This document shows positions 9,007-17,546 of a stretch of DNA of 64,000 nucleotides, one piece after another. The notes beneath the pieces were generated by a model, which was not told where the DNA came from, searched no databases, and worked only from the letters and a program-made list of their open reading frames with translations. Position 1 is the first letter of the stretch, and every line of letters starts with the position of its first letter. Source of the stretch: Roseivivax sediminis. Its GTDB lineage: Bacteria > Pseudomonadota > Alphaproteobacteria > Rhodobacterales > Rhodobacteraceae. The position numbers and the translations under genes are program-made. The stretch covers positions 1-64,000 of the forward strand of contig NZ_FOMS01000008.1 of the NCBI RefSeq assembly GCF_900112685.1, in the 5' to 3' direction.

Positions 9007-9492
9007 CTAAAGGTCGTGCAGCCGCACGTTCCGAAGGACCTTCTGCAGGGTGCCGACAAAGGCCGCCCGCTCCGCGTCGTCGATGCCGGCGAACATCTCC
9101 TCGTAGCGGGCGTGCATCGTCGGCCAGACCGCATCGAACTCCGCGCGGCCCATCTCCGTCAGGTAGATCTCGCGCACGCGGGCATCGGTGTCACGGGCCT
9201 GCCGGCGAATCAGGCCGGCCTTTTCCATCGCCTCGAGCGTGCGGGACATGGTCGACTGCTCGGTCACGGCGTAGACCGACAGCTCGTTGATCGTCAGCCC
9301 CGGCACCACCGCCAGCACGGCAAGCGTGCGCATCTTGGCGGTGGTCAGGCTCTGCGCCCGCAGCGCCGCCTGCAGGTTGGCGTTGTAGCGCCCCATGATG
9401 CGATTCATCAGGTAGGGCGCGAACTGCCACAGCCCGATCTCGCCCAATGTCTGATCGGCGCGAAGCGGGCCGTCCGCCTGATCTTCTGCCAT
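9007..9492 (-). CDS. MarR-family transcriptional regulator (iorAB/cyclase locus)
   Basis: A 161-residue MarR protein. The winged-helix core lies at about residues 50-125, with GLTINELSVYAVTEQSTMSRTL forming the helix-turn-helix and the wing ending in DTDARVREIYLTEMGRAEF. The ATG at 9492 gives the usual family length; an in-frame GTG three codons upstream (9501) and a longer frame exist. It lies between a cyclase-family hydrolase and iorAB, all on the minus strand. MarR regulators in aromatic catabolism usually repress until an aryl or aryl-CoA ligand binds. The nearby ATTTGCAT sites are candidate targets. Confidence 0.88.
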   Translation of the reverse strand: MAEDQADGPLRADQTLGEIGLWQFAPYLMNRIMGRYNANLQAALRAQSLTTAKMRTLAVLAVVPGLTINELSVYAVTEQSTMSRTLEAMEKAGLIRRQARDTDARVREIYLTEMGRAEFDAVWPTMHARYEEMFAGIDDAERAAFVGTLQKVLRNVRLHDL

Positions 9493-9615
9493 CGGTGTCA
9501 CCCGGTCCTCTCCGTCACGGATCCTACCGGGCCGGCACCTAGGCCGCATTCAGAAAGCGTCGAACCCTCGCATCCGCGTCCGGAGAGGCCCAAGCGCCGC
9601 ATCAGGCGCTCCGGC

Positions 9616-10404
9616 TCACGCCGGCACAAGCGCCATCGCCCGGATCGGGCTGCCGGTGCCGCGCACGATCTTGAGCGGGGCCGCGATCAGCACAGCGCCC
9701 TTCGGCGGCAGCTGGTCGAGATTCGCGAGCGACGCCAGCCCGAAGCAATTGTCGCGGTGCAGGAAGTTGTGCGCGGGGAACGGTGGCTCCAGCCCGCCGG
9801 CGCAGCCTGCATCGGTGCCGATGCATTGCGTGCCCCAGCCGACGATCTTCTTCGACAGCAGGTATTCGATCGCCTCGGGGGTCGGTCCGGGCGAATGCGG
9901 GCCGGTCTCGTCGGCGTTGAGGAACGCGGCTTCGTCGTGCGCCCGCTTGTCCCAGTCACTGCGCATCACCACCCACTCGCCGGCACCGATCTCGCCATGC
10001 TCGGACTCCCACGCCTTGATGTGGTCCGGGGTGAGCAGGAAGTCGGCGTCCGCCGCGCTTTCGGCAGAGAAGTCGAGAACGTTCACCGGCGCCACGACGC
10101 GCTGCAGCTCGAGCGTGTCGGTAAAGCCTTCCTCATAATCCTTTCCGGTGATCCAGTGGTGCGGGGCATCGAAATGGGTGCCGGAATGCTCGCCAAGCAC
10201 CATCCAGTTCCAGGCGAAGAACGGGCCGTCCTCGTCGTATTCGCTGATCTTGTGGATCTCGACCTTGGGGGTGTTCTTGGCGAAGTCGGGCGGCAGGTGC
10301 AGGATCGGGGTGTCCGGGCCGAGCGTCGCCGACAGGTCCACGACCTTCACCTTCCCCGCGAGCAGCTGCGCCCCCAGATCCTTCACGATGTCCGTTGCCG
10401 ACAT
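9616..10404 (-). CDS. Cyclase-family metal-dependent hydrolase, isatin-hydrolase-like
   Basis: A 262-residue member of the cyclase family (PF04199), which includes kynurenine formamidase KynB and isatin hydrolase. The metal motif is HSGTHFDAPHHW near residue 95. Later come CIGTDAG and PFPAHNFLHRDN, then VLIAAPLKI near the C-terminus, the pattern of the isatin-hydrolase group. The ATG at 10404 has GGGAGAA upstream. It is followed by the MarR gene and iorAB. A plausible role is isatin to isatinate, or another cyclic amide or ester. A second paralogue is encoded at 22440. The substrate is inferred, not shown. Confidence 0.75.
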   Translation of the reverse strand: MSATDIVKDLGAQLLAGKVKVVDLSATLGPDTPILHLPPDFAKNTPKVEIHKISEYDEDGPFFAWNWMVLGEHSGTHFDAPHHWITGKDYEEGFTDTLELQRVVAPVNVLDFSAESAADADFLLTPDHIKAWESEHGEIGAGEWVVMRSDWDKRAHDEAAFLNADETGPHSPGPTPEAIEYLLSKKIVGWGTQCIGTDAGCAGGLEPPFPAHNFLHRDNCFGLASLANLDQLPPKGAVLIAAPLKIVRGTGSPIRAMALVPA

Positions 10405-10448
10405 TTCCGTTCTCCCGATGATCGCGCATTTCCCTGGCAGGTTAGCGA

Positions 10449-10472
10449 GATACATATGCAGATGCAAATATC
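10449..10472. promoter_or_regulatory. AT-rich candidate operator upstream of the cyclase gene
   Basis: GATA and TATC bracket a 16-bp core holding the direct repeat ATGCA-G-ATGCA and the octamer ATGCAAAT (10462-10469). It lies 45-68 bp upstream of the cyclase start. The octamer is shared with the iorA upstream region at 8907, suggesting one regulator for both transcription units. Confidence 0.4.
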
Positions 10473-10510
10473 GGCTGGAAGGCCCGCGCCGGTCGGCGCG
10501 GGCCGCAGGC

Positions 10511-11656
10511 TCAGATCGCCTTATCGAAGAGGCCGCGCAGGTTCTCGGCGGTCAGAGTGACCGGGTTGCCGCCGCAGGACGGATCCTCCAGCGCCATCGC
10601 AACAAGGTCGTCCGTGCGGTCCGTCGTGACACCCAGGTCGCGCAGCTTGCGCGGGATGTCGAAGCCGTCGTTGAAGTCCTGCACGAAGGCGCGGAAGCCG
10701 TCATAACCGCCGTCGATCCCCAGATACGGCGCCGCGCGGTCGAAGCGGTCGCGGATCTTCGGCGCGTTGAGGTCCAGGACGGCAGGCATGCACACGGCGT
10801 TCGTGGTGCCGTGATGGGTGCCCCAGATCGCGCCAACCGGGTGGCTCATGGCGTGGATCGCGCCGAGGCCCTTCTGGAACGCCGTCGCGCCCATCGCCGC
10901 CGCCGACATCATGTTCGCCCGCGCCTCCAGATCGTCCGGCGTGGCGTACGCGCGCGGCAGGTTGTCGATCACCAGCCGCATCCCCTCGAGCGCGATGCCC
11001 TGGCTCATCGGGTGGTAATGCGGCGACGAGAACGCCTCCACGCAATGCGCAAACGCATCGAGGCCGGTCCCGGCGGTGATCGCCTTGGGCATGCCCACGG
11101 TCAGCTCGGGGTCCGCGATCACCACGGAGGGCAGCACCTTGGGGTGGAAAATGATCTTCTTCACATGCGTCTCGGAATTGGTGATGACGCTTGCGCGCCC
11201 CACCTCGGACCCGGTGCCGGCGGTCGTCGGCACGCAGATGTTGGGCACGATGGCGCTGGCATCCGCGCGCGTCCACCAGTCGCCGATATCCTCGAAATCC
11301 CAGATCGGGCGCGTCTGGCCGCACATGAAGGCGACCATCTTGCCCAGATCGAGCCCCGAGCCGCCGCCGAAGGCGATCACCCCGTCATGGCCGCCGGCGC
11401 GGAACGCCTCCACCCCGGCGGCGAGGTTGACCTCGTTCGGGTTGGGATCGACCTCCGCGAAGAGCGCGCGACCGAGGCCCGCGCCTTCGAGGATGTCGAG
11501 CGCGCGAGTGGTGATCTCCAGCGGCGCCAGCCCGCGGTCGGTGACCAGTAGCGGCCGGGAAATGCCGGCAGCGGCGCAGGCGTCGGGCAGTTCCGCAAGG
11601 CGCCCGGCGCCGAAGCGGATGGCGGTGGGATAGGACCAGTTGCCGGTCGGGCTCAT
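10511..11656 (-). CDS. Iron-containing alcohol dehydrogenase
   Basis: A 381-residue NAD(P)-dependent alcohol dehydrogenase of the Fe-ADH family (PF00465). The GGGSGLDLGK stretch binds nucleotide and PTTAGTGSEVGRASVI is the family signature. Metal ligands can be read in GLDAFAHCVEAF (Asp and His), AIHAMSHPVGA (His) and the HHGTTNA stretch (His). It is last in an operon after an aldehyde dehydrogenase, a glutamine-synthetase-like enzyme and a TRAP transporter. It probably interconverts an alcohol with the aldehyde used by its neighbour. The exact substrate cannot be read. Confidence 0.88.
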   Translation of the reverse strand: MSPTGNWSYPTAIRFGAGRLAELPDACAAAGISRPLLVTDRGLAPLEITTRALDILEGAGLGRALFAEVDPNPNEVNLAAGVEAFRAGGHDGVIAFGGGSGLDLGKMVAFMCGQTRPIWDFEDIGDWWTRADASAIVPNICVPTTAGTGSEVGRASVITNSETHVKKIIFHPKVLPSVVIADPELTVGMPKAITAGTGLDAFAHCVEAFSSPHYHPMSQGIALEGMRLVIDNLPRAYATPDDLEARANMMSAAAMGATAFQKGLGAIHAMSHPVGAIWGTHHGTTNAVCMPAVLDLNAPKIRDRFDRAAPYLGIDGGYDGFRAFVQDFNDGFDIPRKLRDLGVTTDRTDDLVAMALEDPSCGGNPVTLTAENLRGLFDKAI

Positions 11657-11687
11657 GGCAAGTGCCTCGTCGTTGCTGTGGGGCCGC

Positions 11688-13070
11688 TCAGGCCGTGGTT
11701 TTCTTCAGGTGATAGGATTTCGGCCGCGTCAGCGCGTGGAAGCCCAGCACCGACAGGCCGGCGCCGCGCCCGGTGTCCTTGCAGCCGGTCCAGCAGAGCG
11801 CCGGGTCGAGGTAGTCGGCACGGTTCATGAACACCGTCCCGGTCTCGATCCGGTCGCCGATGGCGGCGGCGCGGTCGACGTCGCGGGTCCAGACGCTCGC
11901 GGTCAGGCCGAACTTGCAGTCGTTCATCAGCCGCACCGCCTCGTCGTCGTCCGTCACGGGCATGATGCCGACCACGGGGCCGAAGCTTTCCTCGCGCATC
12001 ACCTCCATGTCGTGGGTGACGCCGGTGAGGATCTGCGGCGTGAGGTAGGCGCCGCCGTCATCGGCGGGCATGGTCGCGATATGCGCGGTGGCGCCGTCGG
12101 CGACGGCCTTCTCGACCTGGTCGCGCACGACCTTGGCAAAGCGGACATTGGCCATCGGGCCGATCGTGGTCGCCTCCTCCAGCGGGTTGCCGAGGACCAG
12201 CTCGTTCGCCCAGGCCACGGCCTTCTCGACGAAGCCCTCGTAGAGCCTTTCGTGCACGTAGATCCGCTCGATCCCGCAGCAGCACTGGCCGGCATTGAAC
12301 ATCGCACCGTCCATCAGGCCGTTCACGGCGGCATCGAGGTCGGCGTCGTCCATGACGTAGCCGGGATCCTTGCCCCCGAGCTCCGTCGCCACGGGCACGA
12401 AGGTGCCCGCCGCCGCGCGTTCCATCGCCTGCCCGCCGCCGACGGAGCCGGTGAAGTTCACGAAGTCGAACGCCCGCCCTGCGATCAGCTCGTTGGTGGT
12501 CTCGTGGCCGAGGAACACGTTCTGGAACACGTCCTCGGGGATGCCGGCAGAATGGAAGGCGCGCGCCATGCGCTCGCCCACCAGCAGCGTCTGCGTGGCG
12601 TGTTTCAGAACCACGGTGTTGCCCGCGATCAGCGCCGGGGCGACGGTGTTGATCGCCGTCATCCACGGGTAATTCCACGGCGCCACCACGAACACCACGC
12701 CCCAGGGCAGGCGGCGGATGTAGCGGCGGAAGGCGTCGTCGTCGCCCACCTCGATATCGGCCAGCGCCTCTTCGGCGATCTCGGCCATGTAGGCGCCGCG
12801 TTCCTCGAAACCGCCGAATTCGCCGCCGTAGCGCACCGGGCGGCCCATCATGTGCGCCAGTTCCGGCACGATCTCGTCGTTCATCGCGCCGACCGCGGCG
12901 ATGCCCTTCATCACCAGATCCGCGCGTTCGCGGATCGGCCGGGCGGCCCAGTCGGGCTGCGCGGCGCGGGCGCGGGCGGCGGCCGCGCGGCCCTCCGCGA
13001 CGCTCAGCACCGGGCGTTCGGCGAAGACCGATCCGTCGATCGGCGAGATGCACTTCAGCGTGTCGCTCAT
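11688..13070 (-). CDS. NAD(P)-dependent aldehyde dehydrogenase
   Basis: A 460-residue aldehyde dehydrogenase. It shows PWNYPWMTAINTVAPALIAG (131-150), FTGSVGGG for nucleotide binding (206-213), the general-base Glu230 in ATELGGKDP and the catalytic Cys264 in FNAGQCCCG. Length is slightly shorter than the common 480-500, as in succinate-semialdehyde and arylaldehyde types. It lies between the Fe-ADH and a gamma-glutamyl-amine-type ligase. It could oxidise the aldehyde made by the copper amine oxidase at 19415 or a gamma-glutamyl aldehyde. The choice between these is inference. Confidence 0.88.
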   Translation of the reverse strand: MSDTLKCISPIDGSVFAERPVLSVAEGRAAAARARAAQPDWAARPIRERADLVMKGIAAVGAMNDEIVPELAHMMGRPVRYGGEFGGFEERGAYMAEIAEEALADIEVGDDDAFRRYIRRLPWGVVFVVAPWNYPWMTAINTVAPALIAGNTVVLKHATQTLLVGERMARAFHSAGIPEDVFQNVFLGHETTNELIAGRAFDFVNFTGSVGGGQAMERAAAGTFVPVATELGGKDPGYVMDDADLDAAVNGLMDGAMFNAGQCCCGIERIYVHERLYEGFVEKAVAWANELVLGNPLEEATTIGPMANVRFAKVVRDQVEKAVADGATAHIATMPADDGGAYLTPQILTGVTHDMEVMREESFGPVVGIMPVTDDDEAVRLMNDCKFGLTASVWTRDVDRAAAIGDRIETGTVFMNRADYLDPALCWTGCKDTGRGAGLSVLGFHALTRPKSYHLKKTTA

Positions 13071-13136
13071 GTCGCTCCTTTCGCGCGCCGCCGCCCCGTG
13101 CGGGGCCGGTCCGGCGCAACCCTTTCCAGCGTGGGC

Positions 13137-14501
13137 CTAGGCCCTCTCGAAGCCGCGCGCCAGTTCCCAGTCGGTGACCGCGCGGTCGAATTCCTCCTGC
13201 TCCCATTCGGCGCTGCGCACGTAGTGATCGACCACCGCGTCGCCCATCGCCGCCCGCAGCATGGCCGAGCCGCGCAGGGCCTCCGTCGCATCGCGCAGGT
13301 TGCGCGGGATCTCGGCCACGTCGTCGCTTTCGTAGACGTCGCCGTCGTAGGCCGGCGCCAACTCAAGCCCGTCCTCGATCCCCTTGATCCCAGCAGCCAG
13401 AAGCGCCGCCTGCGCGAGATAGGGGTTCATGTCCGACCCGCCGATCCGGCATTCCATGCGCACCGCCTTGCTGCCCGATCCGCAGAGGCGGAAGCCGGCG
13501 GTGCGGTTGTCCTCCGACCAGACGGTCTTGGTCGGCGCGAAGGTCCCCGGCGCGAAGCGCTTGTAGGAATTGACGTAGGGCGCGAAGAAGAACGTGATCT
13601 CCTGCGCATGGGCGATCAGGCCCGCGCAGAACGCCCGCATCGTCTTCGACATGCCGAGCGGCGCATCGGCGTCGTAGAACGCCGGCGCCCCGTCCTTCCA
13701 GAGCGACATGTGCACGTGGCTCGACGAGCCGACCTTGTCGGCCGCCCATTTCGGCAGGAAGGTCGCGGAGAGCCCGTTCTGCCAGGCGATTTCCTTCGTG
13801 GCGTGCTTGGCGATGGTGTGATGATCCGCGCAACCCAGAGCATCGGCATAGCGGATGTTCAGCTCCTGCTGGCCGACCTCGGCCTCGCCCTTGGTGTTCT
13901 CGACCGGGATGCCAGCAGCGACGAGGTGATTGCGCAGGGGCCGCAGCACTGCCTCTTCCTTCGTGGTCTGGAACAGGCAGTAATCCTCGTTATGGCCGTT
14001 GAACGGCACGAGATTGCGATAGCCGTCCTTCTGCAGCGCGCGATAATCGCCCTCGAAGAGGAAGAATTCCAGCTCCGTCGCCATGGCAGCATCGAAGCCC
14101 ATCTCGGCCAGCCGCGCGACCTGCCGTTTCAGCATCTCGCGCGGAGAATGCTCCACCGGCGCGTGGCCGTGGTGATCGAGCACGTCGCCCAGCACCAGCG
14201 CCGTCTTCTCCAGCCACGGCATCCGCCGCAGGGTCGAGAGGTCCGGGCGAAGCGTGTAGTCGCCGTAGCCCTTGCGCCAGGAGGTCGAGGCGTAGCCGTC
14301 CGGCGTCGACATCACGAGGTCGGTGGCCAGAAGATAGTTGCAGCAATGCGTTTCGGCATGCGCGTGGTCGATGAAGTTGGAGACGTGGAAGCGCTTGCCC
14401 ATCAGGCGGCCCTGCATGTCCACCATCGCCAGCAGCACGGTGTCGATCTCGCCCGTCGCGGCCTCTTCCTTCAGGGCGTCGAATGTCAGGTTGCCGGCCA
14501 T
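13137..14501 (-). CDS. Glutamine synthetase-family ligase (gamma-glutamyl-amine synthetase type)
   Basis: A 454-residue class of glutamine synthetase. The catalytic metal and ATP residues lie in AMATELEFFLFEG, GEAEVGQQELNIRYADAL and GSSSHVHMSLWKDG; later come NSYKRFAPGTFAPT and ECRIGGSDMNPYLA. It lacks the tyrosine-adenylation tail of GlnA. Such enzymes (PuuA, GlnA3 or GMAS-like) join glutamate to polyamines, ethanolamine or methylamine. With an amine oxidase, aldehyde dehydrogenase and amidohydrolase nearby, an amine substrate is likely. It follows dctP after a 12-bp stem-loop, which suggests lower expression than dctP. Confidence 0.85.
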   Translation of the reverse strand: MAGNLTFDALKEEAATGEIDTVLLAMVDMQGRLMGKRFHVSNFIDHAHAETHCCNYLLATDLVMSTPDGYASTSWRKGYGDYTLRPDLSTLRRMPWLEKTALVLGDVLDHHGHAPVEHSPREMLKRQVARLAEMGFDAAMATELEFFLFEGDYRALQKDGYRNLVPFNGHNEDYCLFQTTKEEAVLRPLRNHLVAAGIPVENTKGEAEVGQQELNIRYADALGCADHHTIAKHATKEIAWQNGLSATFLPKWAADKVGSSSHVHMSLWKDGAPAFYDADAPLGMSKTMRAFCAGLIAHAQEITFFFAPYVNSYKRFAPGTFAPTKTVWSEDNRTAGFRLCGSGSKAVRMECRIGGSDMNPYLAQAALLAAGIKGIEDGLELAPAYDGDVYESDDVAEIPRNLRDATEALRGSAMLRAAMGDAVVDHYVRSAEWEQEEFDRAVTDWELARGFERA

Positions 14502-14530
14502 GTCGGTGATCCTCGGTGTCTCTCACGTGG

Positions 14531-14559
14531 CGGACGGCCCGCGCGGGGCGGGCCGTCCG
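14531..14559. terminator. Stem-loop between dctP and the ligase gene
   Basis: A perfect 12-bp inverted repeat (14531-14542 with 14548-14559) with a 5-base loop lies just downstream of the dctP stop. No U-run follows on the minus strand, so it is more likely an mRNA-stabilising or partial-attenuation hairpin than a full terminator. This arrangement is common after solute-binding-protein genes. Confidence 0.6.
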
Positions 14560-14577
14560 TGTGTCGCGGCGGCGGCC

Positions 14578-15618
14578 TCAGCCGTTGGTGTAGGGCGGGC
14601 CGGCTTGGTTGATGACCTCGTTGTACTCGCGGAAGATGCCGACGATCCTCTCGTGCACCTCGCCCTCCTGGGCGATCTCTTCCCAGAACTCCTTCGCCGC
14701 GGTCTCGACCTCGGCCCATTCCTCGGCCGGGACGGTGCGCAGTTCCAGCTTCTCGCCCTGGGCGCGCAGCCGCGCCTCTCCGCCCCAGTACCACTGGTTG
14801 CGGTAGGTGTGGCCGGCCTCGATCGCCGCCATGACCAGCTGCTTGAGGTGGTCCGGCAGGTCGGCCCAACGCTCCTGGTTGACGAAGAACGACCCGATCC
14901 AGGCGCCCGAGATGTTGTTCGTGAGGAAGTAGTCGGTCACGTCCGCCCAGCCGACGGTGTAATCCTCGGTGATGCCCGACCAGGCCATGCCGTCAAGCTC
15001 CCCGGTCTGGACCGCGACCTCGGCGTCCTCGTAGGGGATGTTCACCGGCACCACGCCGAAGCGGCTCAGGAAGCGACCCGCCGTCGGGAAGGTGTAGAGC
15101 TTCAGCCCGTCGAGGTCGTCGACCGACGTGATCTCGCGCTTGGTGTTGAAGTTGCAGGGGTCCTGCCCGGCGGCCGACAGCCACTTCACGCCGACCTTGG
15201 CATATTCCTCGTCCCAGATCTCGGCGAGGCCGTACTGGTTGAACAGCACCGGCACGTCGAGGATGTGCTTGGTCGCGAACGGGAAATAACCCCCGAACAC
15301 GCGCAGCGGCGTGGGCGAGGCCATGCTGTCGTCGTCCGAGTGCACGCCGTCGATGGTGCCGCGCTGGAGCGCCTGGAACAGCTCCCCGGTGGGCACGATC
15401 TGGTCGGCGTAGAACAGCTCGATCTCGAGCTCGCCGTTCGCGGCATTGTTGATGTAGTCGATGATCGGCTTGGTCACCTGTTCGCCCAGCGCGGTGCCCG
15501 CGTAGGTCTGGAAGCGCCAGCGGATCGGCTCCTGCGCGCGGGCGATGCCGGGGGCGGCAAGGCTCGCCGGGGCAGCGATGGCCGCGCCCTTGATCATGTT
15601 GCGTCTGGTTAAAGCCAT
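14578..15618 (-). CDS. dctP: TRAP transporter solute-binding protein (Tat-exported)
   Basis: Periplasmic DctP-type receptor, 346 residues. The N-terminus carries a twin-arginine signal (LTRRNMIKGAAIAAPAS, cleavage near ARAQ-EP at residue 29). The DctP fold follows, with GTALGEQVTKPIIDYI and the LDGLKLYTFPTAGRFLSRFG stretch that usually holds the carboxylate-binding Arg. It belongs to the TAXI-unrelated, mandelate/pyruvate-type DctP group by overall pattern. It is third after dctQ and dctM. The ligand is probably an organic acid or amino-acid derivative, but cannot be read directly. Confidence 0.9.
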   Translation of the reverse strand: MALTRRNMIKGAAIAAPASLAAPGIARAQEPIRWRFQTYAGTALGEQVTKPIIDYINNAANGELEIELFYADQIVPTGELFQALQRGTIDGVHSDDDSMASPTPLRVFGGYFPFATKHILDVPVLFNQYGLAEIWDEEYAKVGVKWLSAAGQDPCNFNTKREITSVDDLDGLKLYTFPTAGRFLSRFGVVPVNIPYEDAEVAVQTGELDGMAWSGITEDYTVGWADVTDYFLTNNISGAWIGSFFVNQERWADLPDHLKQLVMAAIEAGHTYRNQWYWGGEARLRAQGEKLELRTVPAEEWAEVETAAKEFWEEIAQEGEVHERIVGIFREYNEVINQAGPPYTNG

Positions 15619-15682
15619 GTTGGTCTCTCCTGTTGTCGGGTTATGGGAGGGGCCGGTTTTGCCCGGCCTCTTCGGTTTGAAA

Positions 15683-17011
15683 TCAGCGTGAATAGACGAG
15701 CTCCGGCAGCCACAGCGCGATCTGCGGAAAGACCATCACCAGCGCCAGCGCGACGATCATCACCCCCACGAACGGCACGATGGAGCGGTAGATGTCTCGG
15801 ATGGTGATCTCGGGCGGTGCCATCGCCCGCATCAGGAACAGGTTATAGCCGAAGGGCGGCGTCATGTAGGCGATCTGGCAGGTGATGGTGTAAAGGACGC
15901 CGTACCACACGAGGTTGAAGCCCAGCTCTCCGACCAGCGGCACGTAAAGCGGCGCGACGATGACCAGCATCGCGGTATCGTCGAGGAACGTACCCATGAC
16001 GATGAAGCTCAGCTGCATCAGGATCAGGATGACCCAGGGCGACAGGCCCCATTGCGTCGTGAACAGATCCTCGATCGCCTTCACCGCACCCAGCCCGTCG
16101 AACACCGCCCCGAAGGCCAGCGCGGCGAGGATGATCCACATGAACATGCAGGTGATGGCGAGCGTCTGGCGCACGCTGGTTTCGAACACGCGCCACGTCA
16201 TCCGGCGCTTCAGGATCGCGGCCACGAAGGCGGCGATGGCGCCGATGGCGGAGGATTCGACGAGGCTCGTCCAGCCGTTCACGAAAGGCACCATCATCAC
16301 CGCGAAGATGCCGACCGGCAGGAGTCCGGCGCTCAGCAGACGGAGCTTCTCGGCCCGGGTGTATTGAGCCCGCTCCTCGGGCGGCAGCGTCGGCCCCAGC
16401 GACGGCGTTATCCGGCAGCGGATGGCGATGTAGATTACGAAGAGCGCCGCCATCATCAGCCCCGGGATCGCGCCTGCCAGCCAGAGCTGCCCCACAGGCT
16501 GCCGCGCGATCATCGCATAGAGGACCAGCACCACGGAGGGCGGCACGAGGATGCCCAGACTGGACCCCGCCTGTATGACCCCCGTGACCATCAGCTTGTC
16601 GTAATTGCGCTTCAGAAGCTCCGGCAGCGCGATGGTCGCGCCGATCGCCATGCCCGCGACGCTGAGGCCGTTCATCGCCGAGATCAGCACCATCAGCCCG
16701 ATCGTCCCGATGGCCAGACCGCCGTTCAGCCCGCCCATCCAGACGTGGAACATCTTGTAGAGGTCGTCGGCGATCTTGGACTCCGACAGCACGTAGCCCA
16801 TGAAGATGAACATCGGCAGCGTCAGCAGCGGGTACCACCGCATCACCTTGATCGCCGCCGAGAAGCCGATGTCGTAGCCGCCCCGGTCACCCCACAGGAA
16901 CACCGCCGCCACGACGGCGACGAACCCGATGGCCCCGAACACCCGCTGCCCGGTGAAGAGCATGAGCATCATCGTGGAGAACATGAGCGCCGCGATCAGC
17001 TCATAGGGCAT
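15683..17011 (-). CDS. dctM: TRAP transporter large permease
   Basis: A 442-residue membrane subunit with about 12 hydrophobic segments and DctM-family motifs such as GSSLGILVPPSVVLVLYAMI, which forms the solute/sodium-binding region. It couples sodium-driven uptake to the DctP receptor encoded downstream. Its start overlaps the dctQ end by 11 bp, as is usual for paired DctQM subunits. The neighbouring ligase and dehydrogenases suggest an amine or amino-acid-derived substrate. Confidence 0.92.
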   Translation of the reverse strand: MPYELIAALMFSTMMLMLFTGQRVFGAIGFVAVVAAVFLWGDRGGYDIGFSAAIKVMRWYPLLTLPMFIFMGYVLSESKIADDLYKMFHVWMGGLNGGLAIGTIGLMVLISAMNGLSVAGMAIGATIALPELLKRNYDKLMVTGVIQAGSSLGILVPPSVVLVLYAMIARQPVGQLWLAGAIPGLMMAALFVIYIAIRCRITPSLGPTLPPEERAQYTRAEKLRLLSAGLLPVGIFAVMMVPFVNGWTSLVESSAIGAIAAFVAAILKRRMTWRVFETSVRQTLAITCMFMWIILAALAFGAVFDGLGAVKAIEDLFTTQWGLSPWVILILMQLSFIVMGTFLDDTAMLVIVAPLYVPLVGELGFNLVWYGVLYTITCQIAYMTPPFGYNLFLMRAMAPPEITIRDIYRSIVPFVGVMIVALALVMVFPQIALWLPELVYSR

Positions 17012-17546
17012 CGCTGGGCTCCTGGTTCTGGTGGCGCAGCGGCTCGCCGGTCTTGATGAAGAGGATGTCCTTGGCCAGCTCGCTCAGCGCCTGCAGCAGC
17101 ATGAGCGCGATACCGATGCACATCGTCACCTTGATCGGCCAGAGATAGGGGCGCCAGGCGGAGGGGCTGCGCTCTCCGCCGTACTGGAAGGAATAGATGG
17201 TGGACTCGATCCCGCCCCAGAGCAGGATCACGAGGTAGACCAGCAGGAACAGAACCGTGAAACAATCCGTCCAGGCCTTCTTGCGGGGGCTGAACTCGCC
17301 GTAGAACAGGTCCATCCGGACATTGGCGCCCATCTGCATCGCGTAGGGCCCGCCGAGGATGTAGTAGCCGACCATCACGAACTGCGCCATTTCCAGCGTC
17401 CAGAGCGTCGGCGTGAAGAAGGTCTTGTTGACGGACGAGAACAGCAGGATCCCCATCAGCACGAAGATCCCGAACATGATCACCCGTCCGAGGACGTAGT
17501 TGAAGCGGTCCACCACCGCGACATAAGCCCGGAGCGCGCCGATCAT
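17001..17546 (-). CDS. dctQ: TRAP transporter small permease
   Basis: A 181-residue small membrane subunit with four hydrophobic helices, including VLGRVIMFGIFVLMGILLFS and FVMVGYYILGGPYAMQMG. It packs against DctM. The ATG at 17546 forms an ATGA overlap with the upstream amidohydrolase gene. The frame is open 16 codons further, but that extension is arginine/glycine-rich and belongs to the upstream gene. First transporter gene of the 18310-to-10511 operon. Confidence 0.88.
   Translation of the reverse strand: MIGALRAYVAVVDRFNYVLGRVIMFGIFVLMGILLFSSVNKTFFTPTLWTLEMAQFVMVGYYILGGPYAMQMGANVRMDLFYGEFSPRKKAWTDCFTVLFLLVYLVILLWGGIESTIYSFQYGGERSPSAWRPYLWPIKVTMCIGIALMLLQALSELAKDILFIKTGEPLRHQNQEPSDAL

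Noticed and set aside
11640-14612. Very long open frame (about 990 codons) on the plus strand
   Set aside because: It lies opposite the aldehyde dehydrogenase and ligase genes, which have clear active sites. Its translation is Arg/His/Ala-rich with no motif: a typical high-GC antisense frame.
15647-15670. Stem-loop between dctM and dctP of the first TRAP operon
   Set aside because: Only about 6 bp of GC stem without a T-run; too weak to call.
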